NCBI GenBank assembly: GCA_900547475.1
Contig: URGW01000018.1
Span: 8,698-72,697, forward strand
Direction: 5' to 3'
Length of the DNA: 64,000 nt
Source of the DNA: an uncultured Clostridium sp.
Lineage (GTDB): Bacteria; Bacillota; Clostridia; Clostridiales; Clostridiaceae
This document shows positions 17,711-25,222 of this stretch, piece by piece (the stretch's first letter is position 1; the number at the start of each line of letters is the position of its first letter). Position numbers and translations under genes: made by a program. The notes beneath the pieces were generated by a model. It worked only from the letters and a program-made list of their open reading frames with translations, was not told the DNA's origin and made no database searches.

Positions 17711-17745
17711 AAATACCGTACTATTCAATTTTCAAAGATCATTTA
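17711..17745 (-). repeat. Cassette upstream repeat (repeat B, copy 1)
   Basis: AAATACCGTACTATTCAA at 17711-17728 is the exact inverse of the arm at 16259-16276, followed by a TTTTCAAAGATCATTT segment shared with the B copies at 61,233 and 62,003. On the minus strand its TTGA-rich end could supply -35-like sequence for the PIN gene 150 bases downstream. Confidence 0.75.
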
Positions 17746-17747
17746 TT

Positions 17748-17818
17748 AAAGGACCATTTAAAACAACATCTAAATTTGTAATCCCCACCACATCTTATAG
17801 CTTGTCCAAAGGTCCTTT
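17748..17818 (-). ncRNA. Possible structured RNA element between DUF1064 and PIN genes
   Basis: AAAGGACC and GGTCCTTT form a perfect eight-base outer stem round a ~55-base loop with its own short G-rich and A/T-rich segments. No coding potential. It lies 62 bases after the DUF1064 stop. It could be the 3' end of that transcript or a separate structured element; no known RNA family is recognised. Confidence 0.35.
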
Positions 17819-17879
17819 CTTAATATTTTTATTTATATAAATGCATTAAGCATCAATAACTTGTTATTAAAGTATTAAC

Positions 17880-18302
17880 TCATTCATATTTTTTCTTAGT
17901 ATTCTTTCTTCTTATTTTCTGTAACTCATAATAATCTATGAATCCATATTCATCACCATATTTTAGACTTCTTGCAACTATACTTAACTTTAAATCTCTA
18001 TAAAAATAATTAAATAACTTTATTCTTAACTCTCCCTGTTGCGTTGTCATTCCTTTTACATCTATGTATTCAATGGATCCATCATTATGATATATAAGAA
18101 AATCTGGTGTATATGTCATAGCTCTATATAACTTACCAAACTTTTTAAATGAATCTATTAAAGTAAATTTAGGTTGTAATTCAAAATTTTCTATTTCTCC
18201 TCTATACTTTCTTATCTTTAGTGCTTCATAATATTTTGCTTCATCTTTAGAATCAAATTTAATTCCATCTACTACTGTTTTATGGCTTAAATATTTACTC
18301 AT
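17880..18302 (-). CDS. DUF1064 phage protein (nuclease-like)
   Basis: 140 residues. Begins SKYLSHKTVVDGIKFDSKDEAKYYE and contains YTPDFLIYHNDGSIEYIDVKGMTTQQGE (residues ~72-100). The D-x-K and earlier E residues give the PD-(D/E)xK pattern of DUF1064 proteins, which are common in Firmicutes phage replication modules and possibly resolve or process DNA. Biochemical role unproved. Confidence 0.8.
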   Translation of the reverse strand: MSKYLSHKTVVDGIKFDSKDEAKYYEALKIRKYRGEIENFELQPKFTLIDSFKKFGKLYRAMTYTPDFLIYHNDGSIEYIDVKGMTTQQGELRIKLFNYFYRDLKLSIVARSLKYGDEYGFIDYYELQKIRRKNTKKKYE

Positions 18303-18346
18303 GGTCCACCTTTTATTATTTAGAGGGGAATTATCCCCTCTCTCAA

Positions 18347-19060
18347 TTAAGCTATTATTTCAATATTTTTTAATTCTTTTAACTGTTCTTGTAAGTATCC
18401 TTTTATGTTAAGAATTGCTTTATTTCTCCATGATCCTCCATCAGCTTCAAATAATGCTGCTTTTGGTCCTTCTTGCATTCTAAATATAAACTTACTTATC
18501 GGTTGCTCTACTTCTGGAAATGTTCTATAAGGTGCTAATTCTACTGGATTAGGTACTATAGCTTGTCCTAAACTTGCCACACCAGTTTTAACTGTTACTT
18601 GCTGACTTACTCCATCATCACCAGTAGTCTTAACTGCTTCATCTTGAACTAATCCTGTATATTTTAATAATGTTGACTTAGTACCTACATCAACAAATGA
18701 ACTTTGTAACATAATATTAAATTGTTCTGTGCTTAAGAATCTATCATAAACAACATTGTTAGGTAATATTGCTTCTGCTCTTATATACTCTTCTCTATCT
18801 CTATCAACATTTAATGGACTATATAAAGCTACTTCCTTATGTGATTTTACTTGAATTAATAATTTTTCTGGAAGCGTATCAATATTTGATTTAATGTAAT
18901 CTACTAATCCTGTTAATGTTGATACTGTTAATGTTTCTGCTTTTGGTTCTGTTACTCTAGTTAATCTTTCTTTTGTAAATGTTCCTTGTGGTAAATCTAC
19001 TATAGGATTTTCTTTAACCCCTAACTCTACTAAGTATTCTAATGCTTCTTTGTTTATCAT
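18347..19060 (-). CDS. Conserved prophage protein of replication region, unknown function
   Basis: 237 residues, no membrane segment. Contains TLTGLVDYIKSNIDTLPEKLLIQVKSH in residues ~46-75 and a later FIFRMQEGPKAALFEADGG. Similar proteins sit beside the RecT/YqaJ and replication genes in Clostridium prophages. I recognise the type but no function. It forms an operon with the following small gene. Confidence 0.65.
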   Translation of the reverse strand: MINKEALEYLVELGVKENPIVDLPQGTFTKERLTRVTEPKAETLTVSTLTGLVDYIKSNIDTLPEKLLIQVKSHKEVALYSPLNVDRDREEYIRAEAILPNNVVYDRFLSTEQFNIMLQSSFVDVGTKSTLLKYTGLVQDEAVKTTGDDGVSQQVTVKTGVASLGQAIVPNPVELAPYRTFPEVEQPISKFIFRMQEGPKAALFEADGGSWRNKAILNIKGYLQEQLKELKNIEIIA

Positions 19061-19129
19061 TTTCTATTCCACCTTTTTATTAATGTGCAAGGTTTAAGCC
19101 CCTTGCCATGGCTATATATTTAAAAATAA

Positions 19130-19522
19130 TTATTTAACTAATCTAATACCTTCTAAATCTATTTCTTTTTCTTCTGCTGTTGTTAATACTTCTCCAGTTT
19201 CTTCATCTACTCTCATCACACTTTGTCCTGGTACCTGCTTCTTATATTCACTTGCTAATACTCCACCTTTTCCATCTGAACCAATAACAATTTTAGCTGC
19301 TAATGCCTTACTTGGTGCTAACTTAGTCTTTGCAACTATAGTTACTTCAGTAAGCTCTCTATCTTCTCCAGTAGATAATGTCATATCAACTGTTAACTTT
19401 CTTTTTACTTTCCAATCAGTATTAGGGTCTGTTATATTAGCTAATACCTCTCTTAAAGCCATATTTACCTTTTCTGCTAATGCTCCATCTGCAAATGTTT
19501 CTAAATTTATAAACTTTTCCAT
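19130..19522 (-). CDS. Prophage 'replication terminator'-type protein
   Basis: 130 residues. Begins EKFINLETFADGALAEKVNMALREVLANI and continues into a mainly beta region; this is the family usually labelled replication terminator protein in Clostridium prophages. The label is inherited rather than tested. Partner of the 237-residue gene directly downstream. Confidence 0.6.
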   Translation of the reverse strand: MEKFINLETFADGALAEKVNMALREVLANITDPNTDWKVKRKLTVDMTLSTGEDRELTEVTIVAKTKLAPSKALAAKIVIGSDGKGGVLASEYKKQVPGQSVMRVDEETGEVLTTAEEKEIDLEGIRLVK

Positions 19523-19534
19523 ATTTCTTCTCCT

Positions 19535-20299
19535 TTAATTTAAAAATTTATTTAATCTATAATTACAATTTTCTTTAAAAACAACACTAAATCTTTTGCC
19601 ACATGACTCTAATATTCTTCCTGCTAATGCTTCATCCAAATCTAGTAACATTTCTGGTGTACATTCTGTTGATATTATCATTGGCATGTAGTTAAGATAT
19701 CTATAATTAAGAATTGGATTTATGTGTTTAATATCACTTTCATTTAATTCATATGATATTTTTCCCTTCTTAACTTTATCTTTAAATAAATCATCAATAA
19801 TAAGAACTTTAGCCTTTTTATATCTATTAACTAACCTATCATAATCTTCTTGATACATAGCTAATGCTTTCAATTCTCTAATAACTTCTAAATAAGGCAT
19901 ATATACTACAGATATTTTTTTATCTAACAGAGCCTTTCCTATAGCTAAAACAATATGAGTTTTTCCTGCTCCTGGTTGTCCCATTAAACAAAAACTATTT
20001 TCTCTACAACTTTTTATATCATCAAAGCTAGTAATATAATTTACTGCTTTATCTCTAGCTTTTTCAGTTATATCATTGTATGGCTTATATTCTCTTAGCA
20101 GCTTAATATCTTTTATTTTCACTCCAAAGTTTTCCCATAGCCTATTCAAATAATCTTCTGTATAACATGAGCACCTTACATATGAACCTTCTTTTTCTAT
20201 CCAGCTTGTATCATGGCATTTATTGCACTTATAATCATTCAAAGTTGTATTGGCTCCATTTGCTCTCACTTGGCTTAATATCCTGTTTAATGCCTCCAT
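19535..20299 (-). CDS. DnaC-like helicase loader (AAA+ ATPase)
   Basis: 254 residues. Residues ~24-42 carry a Cys cluster (CNKCHDTSW...CSC) that may bind zinc. Walker A is GQPGAGKTH (residues ~108-116), Walker B VLIIDDLF near 165, and sensor region ILNYRY follows. Phage DnaC/DnaI-like proteins load the host replicative helicase on the phage origin. The gene overlaps the end of the DnaD-like initiator gene by 65 bases. Confidence 0.88.
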   Translation of the reverse strand: MEALNRILSQVRANGANTTLNDYKCNKCHDTSWIEKEGSYVRCSCYTEDYLNRLWENFGVKIKDIKLLREYKPYNDITEKARDKAVNYITSFDDIKSCRENSFCLMGQPGAGKTHIVLAIGKALLDKKISVVYMPYLEVIRELKALAMYQEDYDRLVNRYKKAKVLIIDDLFKDKVKKGKISYELNESDIKHINPILNYRYLNYMPMIISTECTPEMLLDLDEALAGRILESCGKRFSVVFKENCNYRLNKFLN

Positions 20300-21035
20300 C
20301 TACTCCATTTGCTCTCCTTTTTTCTAATATTCCTTTTACATAGCTATAACTATGTTTTCCATTATTATCTGCTATATCTATAGCCTGCTTTACTTCTTCT
20401 AACGAATACATCTCTATATCTGCTTGTACTTGCTCTGCAATTATAGGACTTATAGATACAAATCCTCTTTGTTGCATATATAGATAAATATTAAAATCAC
20501 CACTACAACCACTTATTTCATTATTATTTTCTTTACTTTTCTTTACTTTACTTTTCTTTACTTTACTTTTGGGATTAATGTCATTAGAAACTTCTTCATT
20601 ATCGTGATTAATGTCAACAATAATTAAGTTTTTGTATACATTAACTGCTTTTTCATCTAAAAGTAAGTATTCTTTCTTAATTTCAACCTTAGTTCTACGA
20701 CCTACTGCTTCTAAATATCTTGATTGAATCCCCTTAGAAGTAAGTATTTTCTTGCTTTCTAAGAGATTTCTATCAAATAACCCCCACTTTATACAATCAT
20801 TAATGACAACATTAATTAAGTTAATGTCAACATTAACTCTTTTAGAAAAGAGTAATTGTTCCTTTTCTGTCCACTCATAGAAGTAACTGTTCTTATAAAT
20901 CTTCATTAATAGTTTTATAACTATAGCAAAACCTACTACTCCATGTTGAGCTTCTATGAGTGCTATTTTGTCATCTTGATCCATATCTACATCTAAAGGA
21001 AAATAATCTAATCCATTTTTTTGTGGTCTTGCCAT
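20235..21035 (-). CDS. Replisome organiser: DUF4373/DnaD-like initiator
   Basis: 266 residues. N-terminal half (GLDYFPLDVDMDQDDKIALIEAQHG, then WTEKEQLLFSKRV) is the Lin1244/DUF4373 winged-helix type; residues ~155-175 are a Lys/Ser repeat (KVKKSKVKKSK); the C-terminal ~90 residues have the DnaD-like helix with SYSYVKGILEKR. Such proteins bind the phage origin, which is frequently inside their own gene, and recruit the helicase loader encoded next. Confidence 0.82.
   Translation of the reverse strand: MARPQKNGLDYFPLDVDMDQDDKIALIEAQHGVVGFAIVIKLLMKIYKNSYFYEWTEKEQLLFSKRVNVDINLINVVINDCIKWGLFDRNLLESKKILTSKGIQSRYLEAVGRRTKVEIKKEYLLLDEKAVNVYKNLIIVDINHDNEEVSNDINPKSKVKKSKVKKSKENNNEISGCSGDFNIYLYMQQRGFVSISPIIAEQVQADIEMYSLEEVKQAIDIADNNGKHSYSYVKGILEKRRANGVDGGIKQDIKPSESKWSQYNFE
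20573..20836. repeat. Iteron-like TTAATGTCA repeats, candidate phage origin
   Basis: GATTAATGTCA is repeated at 20573-20583 and 20606-20616. A near-palindromic cluster ATTAATGACAACATTAA / TTAATGTCAACATTAA lies at 20798-20836. A tandem Lys/Ser-codon repeat (CTTTACTTTTCTTTA type) lies beside it at 20531-20571. All are inside the initiator gene, as expected for a phage origin, but the repeats also encode the recurring peptide VDIN, so coding constraint is an alternative. Confidence 0.4.
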
Positions 21036-21045
21036 TTAAAATCAC

Positions 21046-21870
21046 CTACTCTGTTAACTCTTCAACTTCTTGTACTGGTTCTGTATATTCTACTTCTTCT
21101 ATTACTTCTCCAGTTTCAAAATCTATTTCCATAGTATCTTCATTTAAAATACTTTCTTTGATTGTATTATTATCAGCTGTGTAAGCTTTTTGCATTTCTA
21201 TAGATAAGATTCCCCATTTAGATAGTAAATTTCTTATAACTGTCTTTTTTGCCATGCTATCAAAATCTGTTTGCCATACACCATTTTTAAAATTATATGT
21301 TTTTGAAAACTTCTTTGCATGAGTTTCCATATCTTCTTTGCTCCAATAAACTGTTTTTTCAAATCCATTTAATAATTTAAAATATCCAGCATATCCAATT
21401 ACTTTATTTGACTTTCTTTCAGTAAAATCAATTTCTACTTCTTCACTTAAAGGATTCCAACTTATAAGCTCTCCCTCTCTAATTTCAACTACATTTATTG
21501 CTTTATATTGTCCTGTTCTTAAAGCTAATTGAATAAATCCTTTATATCCCATTTGAAATTGAGCTTTATCCTTATAAGGTACTACCCATGCATATCCTAA
21601 ATTTTTATCTACTGGTAAATCCATTGTTGCTGCTACCATACAACTTGCAATTACACTCATAGGTTCACATTTCTTTAAATTAGTATCTGAATTAACTAAA
21701 TTAACAATACTGCTCATATATTGAGGTGCTCTTTCACATAAAACTTCCTCAAATCTTTTCTTAACTGCTGGACTATCCATAAGCCCTTTAACATTATTTG
21801 CTATTGCAGGAGCTTGTCCTACCACTTCCTTCTTTGCTAATTGATTTTTTAAACTACTTGCTGTTGCCAT
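21046..21870 (-). CDS. recT: RecT single-strand annealing protein
   Basis: 274 residues. Central AATMDLPVDKNLGYAWVVPY (residues ~80-100) and QFQMGYKGFIQLALRTGQYK (~104-125) are the RecT hallmarks. It anneals complementary strands produced by the YqaJ exonuclease encoded three bases upstream. The C-terminus is strongly acidic (EEVEYTEPVQEVEELTE). Confidence 0.92.
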   Translation of the reverse strand: MATASSLKNQLAKKEVVGQAPAIANNVKGLMDSPAVKKRFEEVLCERAPQYMSSIVNLVNSDTNLKKCEPMSVIASCMVAATMDLPVDKNLGYAWVVPYKDKAQFQMGYKGFIQLALRTGQYKAINVVEIREGELISWNPLSEEVEIDFTERKSNKVIGYAGYFKLLNGFEKTVYWSKEDMETHAKKFSKTYNFKNGVWQTDFDSMAKKTVIRNLLSKWGILSIEMQKAYTADNNTIKESILNEDTMEIDFETGEVIEEVEYTEPVQEVEELTE

Positions 21871-21872
21871 AA

Positions 21873-22781
21873 TTATTTATCCTCCTTAATATTAAATTTT
21901 CTGCTAATACTTTCTTTAATAACTTTTTCATAAACTTCTGGATATTCTGCTTTCAACTTTTTACTATCTACTCTATTAGATAAAACCTTTTTCCAACTTA
22001 AGCTATATCCAGGAGCATATGCATACTCTGCATTTCCTATTTCAAATTTAATTTGATTTTCTAATTCTTGTATCTTATTTTCAAAAGCTTTCAATTCTTT
22101 TTTCATATCTAAATAAGTTTTTATCTTATCTTTATATTCAAAACCTAATTCTATTGCTTTATTTTCTTCAACATCTTTATATCTTTCTCTAAGATATTTT
22201 TCTGCTGCGCTTGATCCATCTAAAGCAGGTGGTGTTTTTGCTTCAACCAAACTCCAAAAGTCCTTCTCTAGCTGAATAATCATTTCAATTAATTCTTCAT
22301 CTCTAGGTACTTCTTTCCATATAAACTTTTGACCACCTACTAAGACTGCTATATATCCTTTATCTGCTCCTGTAACTGCTAAGTAATGTTGAACTTGTAG
22401 CAAATAACTTGCTGGTATTTCTTCATCTTCCCACTCTTTTAACAAATACTGATTAGCTGTTTTACACTCAAGAATTGCATTTTGTCCTACTATTTTTCTA
22501 TCTATATTAGCTACCATAAAAGGATATTCTTTATGTTTATAATGCTTTCTATCTCTTCTTACTTTTAAGCCTGTTCTCTTTTCAAACTCTTTAGCAACTA
22601 TATCCTCAAATATATCTCCAAAATAAGCACTTTCTGATTGCTCTTTAACCTCTGTTATAGGCTCTGTTTTTTCTATATATACTTCAAACTGTGTTTTATA
22701 CTTATTAACTCCTACTATTGCTCCAACATCACTTCCACCAATTCCACATTGCCTTTCCTTAAGCCATTCAAGTTTATCCAT
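21873..22781 (-). CDS. YqaJ-family viral exonuclease (RecE-like)
   Basis: 302 residues. N-terminal RQCGIGGSDVGAIVGVNKYKT (residues ~10-30), the central AILECKTANQYL with E-x-K of the nuclease core (~105-115), and LLQVQHYLAVTG (~128-140) are diagnostic. It resects duplex DNA for RecT-mediated annealing. The start uses an AAGGAGG site located in the end of the preceding small gene. Confidence 0.9.
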   Translation of the reverse strand: MDKLEWLKERQCGIGGSDVGAIVGVNKYKTQFEVYIEKTEPITEVKEQSESAYFGDIFEDIVAKEFEKRTGLKVRRDRKHYKHKEYPFMVANIDRKIVGQNAILECKTANQYLLKEWEDEEIPASYLLQVQHYLAVTGADKGYIAVLVGGQKFIWKEVPRDEELIEMIIQLEKDFWSLVEAKTPPALDGSSAAEKYLRERYKDVEENKAIELGFEYKDKIKTYLDMKKELKAFENKIQELENQIKFEIGNAEYAYAPGYSLSWKKVLSNRVDSKKLKAEYPEVYEKVIKESISRKFNIKEDK

Positions 22782-22949
22782 TTATTTATCCTCCTTTGTA
22801 TCAAAATATAATCTATCAGCATTGCCATCATATCTAATATTAGATATATACCAATCTGTATTATCAGAATCATAAAGTTTAAAACCTTCTTCATTCAGTA
22901 TGTTTACAATAGCTACTAAAATCTTTAATAATACTTTAAAAGATTTCAT
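22782..22949 (-). CDS. Small early phage protein (55 residues)
   Basis: ATG 22949 behind GGAGGG; the product ends KEDK with the stop one base from the YqaJ start, and its final codons contain the YqaJ ribosome site. Amphipathic N-terminal helix (KSFKVLLKILVAIVNIL), then a polar region with WYISNIRYDG. Unknown function. Confidence 0.6.
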   Translation of the reverse strand: MKSFKVLLKILVAIVNILNEEGFKLYDSDNTDWYISNIRYDGNADRLYFDTKEDK

Positions 22950-22965
22950 ATACCCTCCATATTTA

Positions 22966-23091
22966 TTAGATTTCCTTGTGTATATCTTTATCTAGTGATA
23001 TACTGTTCTTGTTTACTTTTGAATTGATTGAATCTGAATTTAAATGAGCGCCAACTCTTTCAGATCCTATCAATTCTTTTAGCAATTTCAT
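22966..23091 (-). CDS. Possible small early phage protein (41 residues)
   Basis: ATG 23091, open for 41 codons (KLLKELIGSERVGAHLNSD...). It overlaps the preceding 33-residue frame in a different register. No clear ribosome site; coding status uncertain. Confidence 0.35.
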   Translation of the reverse strand: MKLLKELIGSERVGAHLNSDSINSKVNKNSISLDKDIHKEI

Positions 23092-23161
23092 AATCTAGAT
23101 ATTCTGTTTCAACATAAATATGTGCTAATATTGAAACTTCATCTAATTCATTTAAACTCAA
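23060..23161 (-). CDS. Possible small early phage protein (33 residues, TTG start)
   Basis: TTG at 23161 overlaps the TGA stop of the Spo0E-like gene and follows GGAGGGG by four bases. The peptide (SLNELDEVSILAHIYVETEYLDYEIAKRIDRI) is acidic and helical. Translational coupling makes it plausible. Confidence 0.4.
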   Translation of the reverse strand: MSLNELDEVSILAHIYVETEYLDYEIAKRIDRI

Positions 23162-23487
23162 CTTATCCCCTCCAATTCAATATTTACACTTAGTATTCTT
23201 CGACCAGTATTTACTCCATTTACTCTTCTAGATGACTTATATACTGTTTCTGCAGATATACCTAAGTATTCAGCTAGTTCCCTTGCTGTATCTTTAACTA
23301 CAATTGGTAACTCAAATTTATCTGGAGTTACTGCCATCCACACTAATACCTTCTTTGTAGGCTTCATAAGCTTCTTTTGCTCTTTACAAACTATCTTGTC
23401 CAATTCTTGACTAATAGCAACGGTTCTTTCATCTGTCATGCCGTATTCATCAATAGCTTTATAAAGCTTTTCTTTTAATACTTTCAT
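23158..23487 (-). CDS. Spo0E-like phosphatase domain fused to HTH-like domain (prophage)
   Basis: 109 residues. Residues ~3-36 (LKEKLYKAIDEYGMTDERTV, then the motif SQELDKIV) match the two-helix Spo0E family, whose SQELD motif is essential for dephosphorylating Spo0A~P. Free Spo0E proteins are ~55-85 residues; here ~70 further residues follow, with a helix-turn-helix-like DTARELAEYLGISAETVYKSSRR similar to small phage DNA-binding proteins. The protein may delay host sporulation or act as a regulator that borrowed the fold. It lies in the early operon between the antirepressor and recombination genes. Confidence 0.6.
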   Translation of the reverse strand: MKVLKEKLYKAIDEYGMTDERTVAISQELDKIVCKEQKKLMKPTKKVLVWMAVTPDKFELPIVVKDTARELAEYLGISAETVYKSSRRVNGVNTGRRILSVNIELEGIS

Positions 23488-23489
23488 AC

Positions 23490-23624
23490 TTACCTCCTAA
23501 ATCTCTTTATTAACTTATCTATTCCATCTAAAATGGATGCAATTATAATTATTAAGCCAATTATTATTGCTAAAGCTATTGGCATTACAAAGGTACATAT
23601 GCCCCATATATTTAAGCCTTCCAT
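23490..23624 (-). CDS. Small single-pass membrane protein (44 residues)
   Basis: ATG 23624; one long hydrophobic segment (ICTFVMPIALAIIIGLIIII) followed by a basic tail KLIKRFRR. The AGGAGG of its final codons is the ribosome site for the Spo0E-like gene, so the pair is translationally coupled. Function unknown; perhaps a membrane partner of that protein. Confidence 0.6.
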   Translation of the reverse strand: MEGLNIWGICTFVMPIALAIIIGLIIIIASILDGIDKLIKRFRR

Positions 23625-23635
23625 ATATACACCTA

Positions 23636-24442
23636 TTAAATTTCCTTAAGTAATCTTTCTATGATATAAGCTTGTCCTTTACCAGTAACTCTTGTAGTTC
23701 TATAAGTAAATACCTTCCCTTTAGTTTCTTTAGTACCTTCATTAACTTCAAAGTACCCTTTATCAATTCCAGATTGCTTTGGTTCTGTTGAGTTCTTAAA
23801 AATTAATCCCCATTCCCTAAGCTTGGACCATAATCTTTTTTCACCTATTACTACATCTGCCTTAGATGCAACTTTAGCTACTTCTCTAACTAATAAAGTA
23901 TTTTCACTTGCTGCTAATTGATTAATAAATCTATTCTTTTGATTTAAGTCTTCTGATAAAACCTCTATCTCTTTATCCTTAGCTTTTAATAACTCATCTT
24001 TCTTCTCTATAGTCTTTTGAGATATAATCAATGCCTTTGCCATTATTTCTGCTTCTGACATTTCTTCTTCTATTGGAATATACCCACCTGTTTTTCTTAT
24101 CTGTGGTAATACTTCTGATGTAACCCATCTTTTAAACTGCTTTGCTTTTGGCATATCACTTCTAAGTATTAAAGAGTAAAATCCACTTTCATTTATTAAT
24201 ACTGCTTTTTGTGATCTTCCTATGGAGTCACGAATCGTTACCCCATCTCTGAAAATTTTATCTTCTTCATCAACATGATCCAAAATTGCTTTTCTAGAAT
24301 TTTTATATCCTAAAGCTTCTGCTATATCTTTACCAACTAACCAACCTTCTCCATCAATTTCTACTGCTCTTACTTCAAGTTCTAACTCTTTATTAACAAA
24401 TAGCTGAACTCCTTCTTTATGTTTGTGTTTTATGTTTTCCAT
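23636..24442 (-). CDS. Phage antirepressor (BRO-N plus KilAC/ANT domain)
   Basis: 268 residues. Residues ~12-120 are a BRO-N domain (WLVGKDIAEALGYKNSRKAILDHVDEEDK...NESGFYSLILRSDMPKAKQFKRWVTSEVLPQIRKTGGY). After a coiled-coil linker, residues ~180-268 form the C-terminal KilAC domain (AKVASKADVVIGEKRLWSKLREWGLI). Antirepressors of this class inactivate the CI-like repressor and favour lytic growth. First sizeable gene of the early leftward operon after Cro. Confidence 0.9.
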   Translation of the reverse strand: MENIKHKHKEGVQLFVNKELELEVRAVEIDGEGWLVGKDIAEALGYKNSRKAILDHVDEEDKIFRDGVTIRDSIGRSQKAVLINESGFYSLILRSDMPKAKQFKRWVTSEVLPQIRKTGGYIPIEEEMSEAEIMAKALIISQKTIEKKDELLKAKDKEIEVLSEDLNQKNRFINQLAASENTLLVREVAKVASKADVVIGEKRLWSKLREWGLIFKNSTEPKQSGIDKGYFEVNEGTKETKGKVFTYRTTRVTGKGQAYIIERLLKEI

Positions 24443-24511
24443 TTATACATCCTCCATATTATTTATTATGTTCATTTAAATCATATAGGCTTTTCAGCCT
24501 AGTTAGTATTT

Positions 24512-24655
24512 TTATGATTCTTTTCCCATCTCTTCTAGCCTTTGTTTTATAAGCTCTTCATTTTCATTAATTAAGTATTTATACTTTTCATACATATGAA
24601 TTAGCACATTTGTTACTCTTTCTATTGATCCAGGTGTAATTATTACTTTGTTCAT
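24512..24655 (-). CDS. Small early phage protein (47 residues)
   Basis: ATG 24655 behind GGGGAG. Helical, charged peptide (NKVIITPGSIERVTNVLIHMYEKY...). Unknown function. It follows the Cro-like gene and its 39-residue companion. Confidence 0.5.
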   Translation of the reverse strand: MNKVIITPGSIERVTNVLIHMYEKYKYLINENEELIKQRLEEMGKES

Positions 24656-24678
24656 AACTAACTCCCCTAAAATTACTA

Positions 24679-24798
24679 TTATTTATTGTATGATTTTGAA
24701 TTGGAATTGTTACTTTTGACGTTTTCAACGTCATTTAGCTGTAAAAAAAATATTGTTTTATTAATAGCTTCTAATAGTTCTTTTTCATTCTTTGTCAT
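24679..24798 (-). CDS. Small early phage protein (39 residues)
   Basis: ATG 24798 behind GGAGGAGATG; overlaps the end of the Cro-like gene. The peptide TKNEKELLEAINKTIFFLQL is helical. An operator-like palindrome lies inside the coding sequence at 24717-24733. Confidence 0.5.
   Translation of the reverse strand: MTKNEKELLEAINKTIFFLQLNDVENVKSNNSNSKSYNK
24717..24733. promoter_or_regulatory. Operator site O2 (internal to early operon)
   Basis: TGACGTTTTCAACGTCA, seven-base arms round three bases. Same length and ends (TGACG...CGTCA) as the palindrome between the divergent repressor genes. Confidence 0.6.
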
Positions 24799-25003
24799 TA
24801 TTACATCTCCTCCTAGTTATGAAATAACATTCAATAACTTCATCTGATGTTACTCCATACATCGTACTCATTTTAGGCAGAAAATCTACTGGCAATTCAC
24901 TAATACCATTTTCTATTCTTCTTAGCCTATCTCTTGAAATTCCTAAATTTTTAGCAATAAATACTGATGAAATTCCTCTGTTTTTCCTCAACTCTCTTAA
25001 CAT
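24785..25003 (-). CDS. Cro-like XRE-family DNA-binding protein
   Basis: 72 residues, a single helix-turn-helix (ISSVFIAKNLGISRDRLRRIENG). It is divergent from the CI-like gene, the standard place of Cro. ATG 25003, preceded by GAGGAGGCG. Probably represses the repressor gene promoter and opens the early lytic programme. Confidence 0.8.
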   Translation of the reverse strand: MLRELRKNRGISSVFIAKNLGISRDRLRRIENGISELPVDFLPKMSTMYGVTSDEVIECYFITRRRCNNDKE

Positions 25004-25024
25004 TTTTTCGCCTCCTCATGTATA

Positions 25025-25053
25025 ATTATGACGTTAATCTCGTCATTTTTCAA
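25025..25053 (-). promoter_or_regulatory. Early leftward promoter with operator O1 in the spacer
   Basis: Minus strand -35 TTGAAA (25053-25048) and -10 CATAAT (25030-25025) are separated by 17 bases. The palindrome TGACGTTAATCTCGTCA (25029-25045) lies between them, so a bound repressor would block RNA polymerase. To the right, ATTTCTTCAT is repeated three times in tandem (25061-25090). Confidence 0.75.
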
Positions 25054-25152
25054 ATTGCATATTTCTTCATATTTCTTCGTATTTCTTCATATTTAGCTAT
25101 CTAATTAAATAGTAACTCTATTACTAAAAAAAGCGTTATTTCACTTCAATTT

Positions 25153-25183
25153 TGTTGTAATTTACGTCATTTTGTAGTATAAT
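25153..25183 (+). promoter_or_regulatory. Repressor promoter with degenerate operator O3
   Basis: -35 TTGTAA (25155-25160), 17-base spacer, -10 TATAAT (25178-25183). TGTTGTAATTTACGTCA (25153-25169) matches the operator ends on one side only. Suggests weaker binding and autoregulation. Confidence 0.7.
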
Positions 25184-25222
25184 TATATTCATAAATTAAG
25201 AGTGTGAAAGGAAATAAATTTT

